A stretch of 45,829 bases of DNA from AC-37 sp036382905 (GCA_036382905.1 DASVPL010000101.1:1-45829), one strand, 5' to 3'; counted from the stretch's first letter, positions 25,331 through 33,270 are shown. Notes: generated from the sequence alone by a model not told the origin. Made by a program: numbers and translations.

Positions 25331-25798
25331 TTAGTCATCGCTCGTGCCCTTTGGGGGCGGCGTTGCGTCCATCATCTCACCGATCTTCACCGTCAATCGC
25401 GTCTGGAGGTCCTCTGCGTCGTACGGGTCATAGCCGATGAGTGGATAGGACCGGAAATCGAAGGGAATGTCCTTGTCTTGAAAATGCCGCTTGTGGCACA
25501 ACAACAGTATTGGCTTCGAAATTCCTACCGCCAGTCCGATCTCATAGATAACGTTTGTATTCCAGCCTGTCACGTCCGCGATTACAAACCGAGAGCGCGC
25601 GATGCCCTCCATGATGCGATCCATGATGTGTTCGAACTCCGCTCGGGCCGGCATCTCGTCCGCCCTGATGGGAGTGAGGCCAGCTTCAATGATCGGCCCA
25701 CAGATGTTGGCCCTATAAAACTTGGCGTAAACGTCGTCGAAGGGGACCGCCATGAACACGTTCGTGATATTCAGGCTCCAGGAGTCGCCGCGTCGCAT
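25331..25798 (-). CDS. Nucleoside 2-deoxyribosyltransferase/TIR-like domain protein
   Basis: 155 residues from ATG 25798. A single flavodoxin-like domain: VFMAVPFDD (14-22), a helix with GPIIEAGL, RSRFVIADVTGWNTNVIYEIGLAVG (69-92, with Glu86 where these enzymes hold their nucleophile or acid), then PILLLC and SYPLIGYD. The pattern matches the broad family of nucleotide 2-deoxyribosyltransferase-like/TIR-like proteins, some of which cleave NAD or nucleotides in defence; the catalytic role here is inferred. A/T content is clearly higher than in neighbouring genes, consistent with recent transfer. It is the last gene before tRNA CAT and the island end. No partner gene is visible next to it. Confidence 0.7.
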   Translation of the reverse strand: MRRGDSWSLNITNVFMAVPFDDVYAKFYRANICGPIIEAGLTPIRADEMPARAEFEHIMDRIMEGIARSRFVIADVTGWNTNVIYEIGLAVGISKPILLLCHKRHFQDKDIPFDFRSYPLIGYDPYDAEDLQTRLTVKIGEMMDATPPPKGTSDD

Positions 25799-25891
25799 GA
25801 AATAGGGTTCCCGTGAGAGGCGGCACCGCGATGCGCCAAGCGCGGACTATCGCTTCCAATGCGCGGCACGCTGCCGCCAGCGAGGCCCGCC

Positions 25892-25919
25892 GCTGTTGCT
25901 TCGCGCGAGAAGCAGCAGC
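25892..25919. repeat. Hairpin repeat, right copy
   Basis: An 11-bp stem (GCTGTTGCTTC with GAAGCAGCAGC, one G-U pair) and a 6-base loop GCGCGA. It resembles the 16803-16824 hairpin in sequence and context (CCGCTG before, CAGCAG after). It lies 40 bases beyond the 3' end of the tRNA gene and has no T-tract, so a role as tRNA terminator is possible but weak. Confidence 0.5.
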
Positions 25920-25958
25920 TGGCGCGGAGGTTCGAACACCCGCGAACGACCTTCCGGA

Positions 25959-26031
25959 TGGGCCGGGCTGGATTCGAACCAGCGACCTACGGATTATGAG
26001 TCCGCTGCTCTAACCGCTGAGCTACCGGCCC
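25959..26031 (-). tRNA. tRNA with CAT anticodon (Met elongator or Ile2)
   Basis: 73 bases, CCA not encoded. Acceptor GGGCCGG/CCGGCCC, D-arm GCTC-AGCGGTTA-GAGC, anticodon arm GCGGA-CTCATAA-TCCGT, T-arm GCTGG-TTCGAAT-CCAGC, discriminator A. The anticodon is CAT. Initiator features (three G-C pairs flanking the loop) are absent. The anticodon loop fits both elongator tRNA-Met and the lysidine-modified tRNA-Ile2; actinobacterial tRNA-Met has a similar GGACTCATAATCC stem, so Met is preferred. Its 3' side faces the defence island, the usual polarity for integration at a tRNA. Confidence 0.9.
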
Positions 26032-26061
26032 CCGCGTGGCGAAGCTAGCACCGCGTACGCG

Positions 26062-26093
26062 ACCGGGCACCGCCGGGTCCACCGGGCACCGCC
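26062..26093. repeat. Short direct repeat upstream of the tRNA
   Basis: ACCGGGCACCGCC occurs twice (26062-26074 and 26081-26093), 19 bases apart, between the tRNA 5' end and the lipoprotein stop. It could be a regulator site for the tRNA promoter or simple slippage. Confidence 0.5.
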
Positions 26094-26098
26094 CCCCC

Positions 26099-27088
26099 TC
26101 AGCGCCCGCTGGTCGCCTCCCGCAGCGCCTCCTCGGCCTCCTCCGCGCTGAACGCACCCTCGATCCGCGCCGCCACGCGCCCCTGTGCGTCGATCGCGAA
26201 GAGCCACGGCTCCGACGGCAGCCCGAAGGCGCGCACCTGCGGGCGCTCGCCGCCGTCGCGGCTGTTGCCGTTCCAGACCTCCATGTGGATGTAGGCCGCG
26301 TCGTCGGGGTGGTCGGCCTTCACCTGCTCGAGCACGTCCACCACCGGACCGCAGATGCGGCTGCGACACAGCCGCGGCGTTGCGAACAGCAGCATCACCG
26401 GCCGGTGGCCGAGCACGTCGGCCAGGTCGTCCTCGTGCATCGTGCTCGGCGGCTCGCGGGTGTCGATCTCGGAGAGGTCCCTCACCTCGTCGCGGGTGGG
26501 AGTGTTAACGCGCGGCGCCGCGTCCCCGACGGCCGGCGGCGCGGTCGGGCGCTCGACCCGCACGCGCACCGGCGTCCCACCGACCACGCGCTGGTCGAGC
26601 TGAGTCACCCCAAGCACCTCGTAATTGCCCTCGCGCTTGAACGGGATGTCGGCCACGTAGATCGAGTGTGCGGCGTCGTGGTCGTGCTTGACGCTGTCGC
26701 TGCGATGCGGTTCCTCCACCTCCAGCGACCGGTACCGCGCCGGGTACGGCCCCTCGACCACGGCCCCGCCCTCGGGAGCCACGTAGACAGCAGCGGGCGT
26801 GTCGGCGATCTGGCGCCGGGTGCGGTCGAACAGCGCGAACGCGAAGCGGTTGCGCCCCGGCTGGAGCACGGAGACCGACTTCGCCATGAGCGGCCCGGGC
26901 CCGAGACCGGCGCGCAGCTCGTCGAGCGTCCGCGAGCTGGGGTCCGGAAACGGCTGCGCCCTCCCGACCGGCTGGTCGGAACCCGACGGGGACCCGCCGT
27001 CGTCGCCACCGCCTCCGCACGCGCCGAGCGCCAACGCCGCAACCGCGCACGCGGCAGCGCACCCGCGAAGAGCCCCTGCACGCACCAT
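26099..27088 (-). CDS. Lipoprotein with C-terminal thioredoxin-like domain
   Basis: 329 residues. The signal peptide ends in the lipobox LGAC, followed by a Gly/Asp/Ser linker. Residues about 45-190 form a beta-rich domain (a strand-rich stretch ending VRVRVERP), resembling Ig-like accessory domains of exported redox proteins. From about 215 a thioredoxin-fold segment appears: PVMLLFATPRLCRSRICGP, where the two Cys are separated by four residues rather than CxxC, then VKADHPDDAAYIHMEV and a cis-Pro-like LPSEPWLFAID. The C-x4-C spacing resembles SCO-like copper chaperones, but the downstream His of SCO is not obvious. It probably acts outside the membrane in redox or metal handling. It is divergent from the SDR gene at 27193. 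Confidence 0.8.
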   Translation of the reverse strand: MVRAGALRGCAAACAVAALALGACGGGGDDGGSPSGSDQPVGRAQPFPDPSSRTLDELRAGLGPGPLMAKSVSVLQPGRNRFAFALFDRTRRQIADTPAAVYVAPEGGAVVEGPYPARYRSLEVEEPHRSDSVKHDHDAAHSIYVADIPFKREGNYEVLGVTQLDQRVVGGTPVRVRVERPTAPPAVGDAAPRVNTPTRDEVRDLSEIDTREPPSTMHEDDLADVLGHRPVMLLFATPRLCRSRICGPVVDVLEQVKADHPDDAAYIHMEVWNGNSRDGGERPQVRAFGLPSEPWLFAIDAQGRVAARIEGAFSAEEAEEALREATSGR

Positions 27089-27192
27089 GCCTCAGAGCGT
27101 ACGGAAAGCGGGCAGGCGCCACGGCACACCTGCGCACACAGCGTGTCGGGTAGAAACCCGCCCTCACGAACGAAGACGGAGGACGACCGACG

Positions 27193-27921
27193 ATGAAAGG
27201 CCGTGCAGCTCTCATAACCGGAGGCTCGAGCGGGATCGGGCTGGCAATAGCCCGCGCGCTGGGGCAGGACGGGTACTCGCTGACGGTCTCGGCGCGGCGT
27301 CCCGAGAAGCTCGAGGAGGCGGTGGAGGGCCTCCGCGGCGAGGGGCTCGAAGTCGAATGCGTGCCCGCGAACATGGCCAACGAGGACGAGATCAAGGGCC
27401 TCATCGCCCGCCACCGCAAGCGCTTCGGCCGCATGGACGTGCTGATCAACAACGCCGGCGTGGGCATCGGCGGCCCGATCGCCGAGCAGCAGACCAAGCA
27501 CCTCGACATGCAGATCAACGTGAACCTGCGCGGCGTCTACCTGACCCTGCGCGAGTCGATCCCGCTCCTGAAGGAGGCCGGTGCCGAGCACAAGAAGGCG
27601 CTCGTGGTGAACACCGCGTCGATCGCCGGCAAGTTCGGGCAGGCCTGGCTGGGGACCTACTCGGCCACCAAGCACGCGGTCGTCGGCCTGTCGCAGGCCG
27701 CGCACGGCGAGCTGGCCGAGTCAGGCATCCAGGTGACCGCGTTCTGCCCCGGCTTCGTGGACACGCCGATGACCGGCTGGGTCGAGGGCGTCCCGCCCGA
27801 GGCGATGATCCAGCCGGCCGACCTCGGTGAGGCGGTGCGCTTCCTGCTGCGCACCTCGCCCGCGTGCATCGTGCCGGAGATCCAGTTCATCCGGCCCGGC
27901 GAGACGCAGGTGAAGACCTAG
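27193..27921 (+). CDS. Short-chain dehydrogenase/reductase (FabG-like)
   Basis: 242 residues. Cofactor motif TGGSSGIG (9-16), Arg-rich end of beta-2 (SARRPEKL) favouring NADPH, NNAG, catalytic Ser in NTASIAG and the Y156-x3-K160 pair (YSATK), followed by PGFVDTPM. It is a classical SDR of standard length; the substrate is unknown. The ribosome-binding site GGAGGA lies nine bases before the ATG. Its TAG stop abuts the stop of the convergent gene, forming CTAGCTAG. Confidence 0.92.
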   Translation: MKGRAALITGGSSGIGLAIARALGQDGYSLTVSARRPEKLEEAVEGLRGEGLEVECVPANMANEDEIKGLIARHRKRFGRMDVLINNAGVGIGGPIAEQQTKHLDMQINVNLRGVYLTLRESIPLLKEAGAEHKKALVVNTASIAGKFGQAWLGTYSATKHAVVGLSQAAHGELAESGIQVTAFCPGFVDTPMTGWVEGVPPEAMIQPADLGEAVRFLLRTSPACIVPEIQFIRPGETQVKT

Positions 27922-28473
27922 CTAGACGAGCTCGCGCTCAGGGCGCTCGTCGCGCTCGGCGGCCTCGGCCGCCTGGCGCTCGGCCGCGGCGACCGCGGCC
28001 TCGTACTCGTCGAGGCGGCGGAACACCCGCAGCCAGGACCAGCCCGGGCGGCGGCGCAGCTCGTCGCTGCGATCGCGCTCGCCGGTGTCGGTGCGCTCGC
28101 GCTCGGCGCTCTCGCCGGCGAGCTTGCGGTGCTCTTCGGCCGCCTCGGCGAGGTCGGCGGCGTTGTCCTCGTAGTAGAGGCTCGCCTCGAGCATGGCGCG
28201 CAGCGTGCGCAGCTCCCGTTCGCTGGCCTCGCGCATGGTGGTCGCGTGCGTGTAGGCGTCCCAGGCGTGGGCGAAGCTGGCGAGGTTCGTGCGCCCGCCG
28301 TTGCGGTGCGCCGCGAGCATCGGGCAGATGCCGCCGTCGCCGTCCGTGTAGGCGCCGACGATGATCCGCTCGTCGTCGAGCGACTCGAGCATCGCGACCC
28401 GCGTTCCGCGCGGAAGGCAGTCGACTGCCCGGCGCAGATCCTCTGCATGCATGCGATGTCGGCGTCGTCTCAT
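27922..28473 (-). CDS. Conserved hypothetical protein, charged and helical
   Basis: 183 residues from ATG 28473 (MRRRRHRMHAEDL); the ATG at 28452 is an equally likely start. The first 95 residues look folded (LPRGTRVAMLESLDDERIIVGAYTDGDGGICPMLAAHRNGG). The remaining half is strongly charged and probably forms a long helix or coiled coil (ERELRTLRAMLEASLYYEDNA, then Glu/Arg/Ala-rich). The tail contains WSWLRVFRRLDEY. There are no membrane helices or catalytic motifs. I do not recognise a family. It is divergent from the LLM oxidoreductase with 107 bp between starts. Confidence 0.65.
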   Translation of the reverse strand: MRRRRHRMHAEDLRRAVDCLPRGTRVAMLESLDDERIIVGAYTDGDGGICPMLAAHRNGGRTNLASFAHAWDAYTHATTMREASERELRTLRAMLEASLYYEDNAADLAEAAEEHRKLAGESAERERTDTGERDRSDELRRRPGWSWLRVFRRLDEYEAAVAAAERQAAEAAERDERPERELV

Positions 28474-28580
28474 CAGGTGAGTCGTCCGCGGTCGCTTAGG
28501 ATGCGCCCCCGGCCCGCACGGGGAATGTACCCGTCTCCCGTCCGGATATTCAAGCGGATTCCTTCCGACTGAGAGGAAGT

Positions 28581-29618
28581 ATGCAGATGCGACTTGGGTT
28601 GCAGCTCGGCTACTGGGGCCTGGGCATCAGTGAGCAGGACCAGCTCAAGATGGTCAGGGAGGCCGAGGCGGCCGGCTACGAATCCGCCTGGGGAGCCGAG
28701 GCGTACGGGTCCGATACCGCCACGGTGCTGGCCTGGCTCGCCGGCCAGACCGAGAAGATCAAGCTCGGCGCGGGCATCTTCCAGATGCCGGCCCGCTCGC
28801 CCGCGATGACGGCGATGACCGCGGCCACGCTCGACAACCTCTCGAACGGACGGATGCTGCTCGGGATCGGCTCGTCCGGGCCGGTGGTCGCCGAGGGCTG
28901 GCACGGCCAGCCGTTCGCCAAGCAGATCCAGCGCACTCGCGAGTACGTCGAGATCGTGCGCAAGGCGCTCACGCGCGAGCGGCTCGAGTACGACGGCGAG
29001 ACCTACAAGCTCCCGCTCCCGGGCGCCCAGGGCAAGCCGCTCAAGCTGATGATCGCGCCGATCCAGGAGAGGATCCCGATCTATCTGGCCGCGATCGGGC
29101 CGAACAACACGAAGCTGGCCGGGGAGATCGCCGACGGCTGGCTGCCGTTCCTGTTCTCACCCGAGCACGTGGACGACGGGCGCCGGCTGCTCCAGGAGGG
29201 CGCCGACCGCGTCGGGCGCACCATCGACGACTCGTTCGACATCGCGCCGAACGTGAACCTCTGCATCGACGACGACATCGAGAAGGCGCGCGACATGCTC
29301 CGGCCGATCCTTGCGCTGTATATCGGCGGGATGGGATCGCGCGAGCGAAACTTCTACAACCAGGCGGTGCAGCGCTACGGGTTCGAGGAGGCCGCCGCCA
29401 AGGTGCAGGACCTCTACCTCGACCAGAAGCGCGAGGAGGCGATGGCCGCGCTGCCGGCGGAGCTGATCGACACGGTCGCTCTGGTGGGACCGAAGGACAG
29501 GGTGCGCGACCGGCTGGCCGCCTACCGGGACGCCGGCGTCGGGACGATGGTCATCACCCCGCTCACCGAGCCCGAGAACCGCGCGCGCATGCTGACGGAC
29601 CTGGCCGAGCTGGTCTGA
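28581..29618 (+). CDS. LLM-class (luciferase-like) F420-dependent oxidoreductase
   Basis: 345 residues, ribosome-binding site GAGAGGAAG directly before ATG. Bacterial luciferase-like TIM barrel: LGLQLGYWG at the first strand, AEAAGYESAWGAEAYG, KIKLGAGIFQMPARSPAMTAM (the typical strand/helix of F420-binding members), LGIGSSGP, and IPIYLAAIGPNNTKLAGEIADGWLP. Family members transfer hydride between F420H2 (or FMNH2) and small organic substrates. F420 rather than FMN is inferred from the actinobacterial setting and the motif set. The next gene, a glycosyltransferase, overlaps its stop by four bases (CTGA). Confidence 0.88.
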   Translation: MQMRLGLQLGYWGLGISEQDQLKMVREAEAAGYESAWGAEAYGSDTATVLAWLAGQTEKIKLGAGIFQMPARSPAMTAMTAATLDNLSNGRMLLGIGSSGPVVAEGWHGQPFAKQIQRTREYVEIVRKALTRERLEYDGETYKLPLPGAQGKPLKLMIAPIQERIPIYLAAIGPNNTKLAGEIADGWLPFLFSPEHVDDGRRLLQEGADRVGRTIDDSFDIAPNVNLCIDDDIEKARDMLRPILALYIGGMGSRERNFYNQAVQRYGFEEAAAKVQDLYLDQKREEAMAALPAELIDTVALVGPKDRVRDRLAAYRDAGVGTMVITPLTEPENRARMLTDLAELV

Positions 29619-30829
29619 GCACCGCCCGCCGCATCGCTCTCGCCGCGTTCGGCGACCCCGGTCACGTGTTCCCCGTGATCGCGCTCGGCTCCGAGCTCGT
29701 TCGGCGCGGGCACGAGGTCCAGGTCGAGACGTGGTCGAAGTGGCGCACGGACGTCGAGGCCGAGGGAATGCGCTTTGCCGCCTCGCCGGAGTACGAGGTC
29801 TTCCCGCCCGACGGCCGGATGCTCAAGCCGTACCAGGCCGCGGTGCGCGCGGCGAAGGAGACCGTGCCGGTGCTCCGCGCGTTCGACCCCGACGTGGTCG
29901 TCGTGGACATCCTGACCGCCGCCTCCTCGCTCGCCGCCGAGATGGACGGCCGACCGTGGGCGACGCTCGTCCCCCACGTCCTCCCCACTCCCGGGCCCGG
30001 CTTCCCCCCGTACTCGATCGGCGCGCGGCTGCCGCGCACGGCCGCCGGCCGGGCGCTCTGGCGCTCGCTCGACCCGTTCGTGCAGTCCGGCCTGCGACAG
30101 GGCCGCGAGCAGCTCAACGGCGCGCGCGAGCGAGTCGGGCTGGCGCCACTGAACCACCTGCACAACGGGATCTCGCGGCGGCTGGCGATCGTGGCCACGT
30201 TCCCGCACCTCGAGTACCCGCGCCCGCGGGCGGAGCCGTGGGTGGAGACGACCGGGCCGCTCCTCTGGGAGCAGCCGTTCGGCGACGTGGAGCTGCCGCC
30301 GGGCGACGCTCCGCTCGTCCTGATCGCGCCCAGCACCTCGCAGGATCCCGAGCAGCGGATGCTGGCCGCGTCGCTGGCGGGGCTGGCCGACGCGCCCGTG
30401 CGCGTGCTCGCCACCTACAACCGGCGGCCGCCTCCCGAGCCGCTCGACGTGCCCGCGAACGCGCGGCTCGTCGAATGGGTCTCGTACGCGCGCACGATGC
30501 CGCTCTGCTCGGCGGTGGTGTGCCACGCGGGGCACGGGACGGTGGTGCGCGCGCTGTCGTGCGGCGTGCCGGTGGTGGCGTGCCCGGCCGCGGGCGACAT
30601 GGCGGAGAACGCCGCGCGGGTGAGCTGGGCGGGCGTGGGCGTGTCGCTGCCGCGGCGGCTGATCACGCCGCGCGGGGTGCGGCTGGCCGTGGAGCGCGCG
30701 ATCGGTGAGGAGCGCATCGCCGCCCGCGCGCGCGAGCTGGCGGCGTGGTCGCGCGAGCACGACGGGCGGGTGCGCGCGGCACGGGCGGTCGAGGCCTTCG
30801 CCGCACGCGAGGCGATCGGCCGGGCGTAG
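29615..30829 (+). CDS. MGT/UGT-type glycosyltransferase (GT1-like), probable CTG start
   Basis: 404 residues if started at CTG 29615, which overlaps the previous stop as CTGA. The next candidate start is GTG 29666, but it would cut off RRIALAAFGDPGHVFPVIALG, the first Rossmann strand and His-containing loop found in GT1 enzymes (GHxxP), so a start at or near 29615 is preferred. The N-terminal acceptor half contains VVVDILTAASSLAAE; the C-terminal half has the nucleotide-sugar binding signature (ARLVEWVSYARTMPLCSAVVCHAGHGTV, with HAGHGT for HxGxGT). UDP- or TDP-sugar transfer to a lipid, polyketide or small molecule is expected; the substrate is unknown. A membrane protein follows 13 bases later. 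Confidence 0.82.
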   Translation: MSTARRIALAAFGDPGHVFPVIALGSELVRRGHEVQVETWSKWRTDVEAEGMRFAASPEYEVFPPDGRMLKPYQAAVRAAKETVPVLRAFDPDVVVVDILTAASSLAAEMDGRPWATLVPHVLPTPGPGFPPYSIGARLPRTAAGRALWRSLDPFVQSGLRQGREQLNGARERVGLAPLNHLHNGISRRLAIVATFPHLEYPRPRAEPWVETTGPLLWEQPFGDVELPPGDAPLVLIAPSTSQDPEQRMLAASLAGLADAPVRVLATYNRRPPPEPLDVPANARLVEWVSYARTMPLCSAVVCHAGHGTVVRALSCGVPVVACPAAGDMAENAARVSWAGVGVSLPRRLITPRGVRLAVERAIGEERIAARARELAAWSREHDGRVRAARAVEAFAAREAIGRA

Positions 30830-30842
30830 CCTTACCGGTGCG

Positions 30843-31349
30843 TTGACCGACGATCCGGACACGCGCGACCGCCGCGACGACGAGCGCCGCAACGACGAGG
30901 AGAACGAGCGCCTCGACCGCGAGCTGATGGAACTCGTCAACGAGCTGCGCGTGGCGCTCACGGGCGTGCAGATCCTCTTCGCCTTCCTGCTCACGGTCCC
31001 GTTCACGCAGCGCTTCGCGACGGTCACCGAGTTCCAGCGCCACCTCTTCTTCGTCACGCTGCTGGCCGCGGCGCTCGCGGTGGTGCTGCTGATCGCGCCG
31101 ACCGCGCGCCATCGCCTGCTGTTCCGCCAGCACGACAAGGAGCGAATCGTCTCCAGCTCGAACCGCTTCGCGATAGCCGGCCTCGCGGCGCTCGCAGCGG
31201 CGATGACCGGAGCGGTGATGCTGATCACCGACCTGCTCTTCAAGGAGACGATGGTCTCCTGGGTGACCGCGATACTGGCCGCGCTGTTCCTGGTGATGTG
31301 GTTCGTGATGCCGGCGCTGCGGCGCGTGGCGCAGGGCCGCGGCAGCTAG
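30843..31349 (+). CDS. Small four-helix membrane protein (DUF6328-like)
   Basis: 168 residues from TTG 30843. A charged N-terminus (many Asp, Arg, Glu) is followed by RELMELVNELRVALTGVQILFAFLLTVPF and three more hydrophobic helices (about residues 66-86, 103-127 and 135-153). The block ELRVLxTGVQILFAFLL is typical, from memory, of DUF6328 proteins in actinobacteria, whose function is unknown. No ATG exists in frame near the start; TTG keeps the conserved N-terminal acidic segment. It lies 13 bases after the glycosyltransferase and is probably co-transcribed. Confidence 0.7.
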   Translation: MTDDPDTRDRRDDERRNDEENERLDRELMELVNELRVALTGVQILFAFLLTVPFTQRFATVTEFQRHLFFVTLLAAALAVVLLIAPTARHRLLFRQHDKERIVSSSNRFAIAGLAALAAAMTGAVMLITDLLFKETMVSWVTAILAALFLVMWFVMPALRRVAQGRGS

Positions 31350-31506
31350 CGGGCCCAAGCCACGGAAACAACTGCCTCGCGGCGGCGTTCTCGAAGATTG
31401 GAACGTTCGGTATCTATGGGCTGCAGGGGTCGGCACCTCGATCTAGATCTGCGGTTGGAGGTCCGCCATTCCGCCATGAGCTGTCCTGTCGCCAGCGATG
31501 TGTCTC
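31350..31506. other. Intergenic gap at the left edge of the tRNA-Asn islet
   Basis: 157 bases between convergent genes, visibly less GC-rich than the flanking core. I see no terminator hairpin or gene. Confidence 0.35.
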
Positions 31507-32184
31507 TCAGGCCGCTTCTTCGAGCGGATCGCTGCGGAGCATGTAGGCGCATCGGTCGAAGACCACGTCTACCGCGTGGGTCTGCCAGCGTTCCACGTCG
31601 CGCAGTTCGCGACGGCAGTGCTCTGGGTTGTCGCAGTGATTGCGTCGCGCATGGCGGCTGACGACAGCGCCGGTTCCCGGTTGAGTGCGCTCTGGGAGAC
31701 CGGCGCCGCAGGCGATGCACTTTCCGGCGCCCCGCCAGGCAATGGCCTGTGACCCGGCGGCTATGAGGTCCCGGTACTGCGCGGTCGGACGACGCCATTG
31801 GTCGTCTTCCGAAAGGGGACTCTCGGGGAAGTACGCGTCGCTGCCGAGTTGCAGAAGGCGTATCTCGGCGAGCGTTGAACTCGCGCCTTCGTCGAGCGAC
31901 CGTGCTCCTTCACGGAGGTATAGCGCGATGATGCGACGGCGGGTGGGGCCGTTGCCGTAATACCCGGCGATGTGCAGCGCAAGGTCGGACGTGTCGGGTT
32001 CTTCGCGTTGCCAGCGCCCAGAGCATCGGCTGTATAGGTCCGCGAAGCGGCGGTAGGCCGGATCAAGCTGGACGTGGCGCGCGTGGTCCCAGAAGCCGGG
32101 CTCGGTGCCGAGGGCATCGCCCAGAGCTGCTGGGACCATCATGCGCTTAAGCATCGCCAGGTCTTTGCGGTTGAGATCTCGCAA
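31507..32184 (-). CDS. Unknown protein with Cys/His-rich zinc-ribbon-like C-terminus
   Basis: 225 residues from TTG 32184, chosen because GGAGG lies four bases before it; ATG 32154 is an alternative, and the frame is open to 32310. The C-terminal part contains CIACGAGL, then HARRNHCDNPEHC, giving CxxC and HCx5HC-like ligands typical of a zinc ribbon or a treble-clef finger. The N-terminal half is Arg/Ala-rich and helical with DLALHIAGYYGNGPTRRRIIALY. No enzyme motif is visible and I do not recognise the family. Codon use is less biased than in the core genes, consistent with recent arrival beside the tRNA-Asn gene. Confidence 0.6.
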   Translation of the reverse strand: MRDLNRKDLAMLKRMMVPAALGDALGTEPGFWDHARHVQLDPAYRRFADLYSRCSGRWQREEPDTSDLALHIAGYYGNGPTRRRIIALYLREGARSLDEGASSTLAEIRLLQLGSDAYFPESPLSEDDQWRRPTAQYRDLIAAGSQAIAWRGAGKCIACGAGLPERTQPGTGAVVSRHARRNHCDNPEHCRRELRDVERWQTHAVDVVFDRCAYMLRSDPLEEAA

Positions 32185-32481
32185 GGTTCCTCCAGGGGTC
32201 GATGACGCCGAAGAGCATGCGCTCGGTCGCCTGAGGAAAAATCCAACCTTGTTCTCAGCGCGCCGAGCGCTGGTCAGCAGTCTGAGCAAGAGGTCGGCCA
32301 GCAAGACCACCTTTCAGGCAAGCGTTGGGTCGCTTGTATGCGGCCTGGGCGGTGACTGGGTTCTCGCCCACACCGATGGCGTCGCCGTACACGGCCATCA
32401 ACGCCTCAGTTCGCGGCAACCGTTCAACGCCGGCCGGGCTGCCTAGCCGCCCTCAGTGGGTCAGCTCGCTTCAATCAACTC
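32185..32481. other. Divergent intergenic region in the tRNA-Asn islet
   Basis: 297 bases between divergent orphan genes. The stretch includes GGTTCCTCCAGG, the complement of the ribosome-binding site for 31507-32184. No promoter pair is obvious. The open frames here are short and have no ribosome-binding site. Confidence 0.35.
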
Positions 32482-33186
32482 ATGCCTGCCGGCAACTCCA
32501 AGGCCGACAACGCGTTCAACCGGGCGGAGCAGTGGCTTTCGCAACGGGCCGACGAGCACCTGCCGACCCTCGACCTGGCCGACCGCAGCTCCGATGCGCT
32601 CGGGCGCGTTCTCCAAGCATTCAATCTGCCGAAGCGCACCCCTGAGCAGCGGGACGACGAGTGGCGTCAAACGCTCGCTGTGATCAACCTGGGGATCAAT
32701 GCCGCTAGAAGCCTCCGCTCGATGATGGTCCTACTGCGACACGGCTACGAGCCGGAGGCCATCGCGCTTCAGCGTCGACTCATCGAAGCGCAAGCACGAA
32801 TCCTCCGTGTCATCGACCCCGTCAGCGGGCCAGACCACGCGCGGCAATTCCTCAAGGGCGAGGACGGCACCGCCGGCAAGGCGGTCAGCGCGCTTCCGAA
32901 AGACTTGTGGAAAGGGCTCAATAACGCGGCCCACGCCGACTACCGCGCCATCGAGCAGCACCTGCTGTCAACCGATGAGGAGGGCAGCACGAGGTTCTAT
33001 CTGGTGCCGCGGCGGCGCGAGACCGCGTCGAACATGCTCCTCGTCCTCGGCGCCGGGCATGTGTTGTCGGCGGCGGCCGAGATCGGCAAATTCAAGGCGA
33101 TCGCACTCGATCCTCTCATGGATGTTCTTCCGGACTTCTACTCGGCGACTGAACGCTGGCTGACCCCGCCTGAGACGGACACCTGA
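32482..33186 (+). CDS. Unknown helical protein (DUF5677/HEPN-like layout)
   Basis: 234 residues from ATG 32482, no clear ribosome-binding site. All-helical: an N-terminal segment, then ARSLRSMMVLLRHGYEPEAIALQRRLIEAQARIL, a block typical of DUF5677-type proteins, followed by LNNAAHADYRAIEQHLL and a C-terminal helix pair. RAIEQH fits Rx4H, which might be a HEPN-like site, but the match is weak. There is no signal peptide. Its layout resembles the unknown protein at 21657-22544. The two could be distant relatives in separate islands; only a profile search could say. Confidence 0.6.
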   Translation: MPAGNSKADNAFNRAEQWLSQRADEHLPTLDLADRSSDALGRVLQAFNLPKRTPEQRDDEWRQTLAVINLGINAARSLRSMMVLLRHGYEPEAIALQRRLIEAQARILRVIDPVSGPDHARQFLKGEDGTAGKAVSALPKDLWKGLNNAAHADYRAIEQHLLSTDEEGSTRFYLVPRRRETASNMLLVLGAGHVLSAAAEIGKFKAIALDPLMDVLPDFYSATERWLTPPETDT

Positions 33187-33270
33187 CGCGAAGGCCGCGT
33201 CCGTGCGCGGAGCGACCCTCGCGGTGCTGAGGAAGGGCGGGCAAGCCGCCGGCACGTAAGACGCGACTCC

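Noticed and set aside
25813..26013. 66-aa plus-strand frame ending GWIRTSDLRIMSPLL
   Set aside because: This peptide is a translation across the antisense of the tRNA gene, a well-known false protein.
16440..26031. Integrated prophage or ICE
   Set aside because: No integrase, structural phage, conjugation or replication gene was found; only defence-type cargo.
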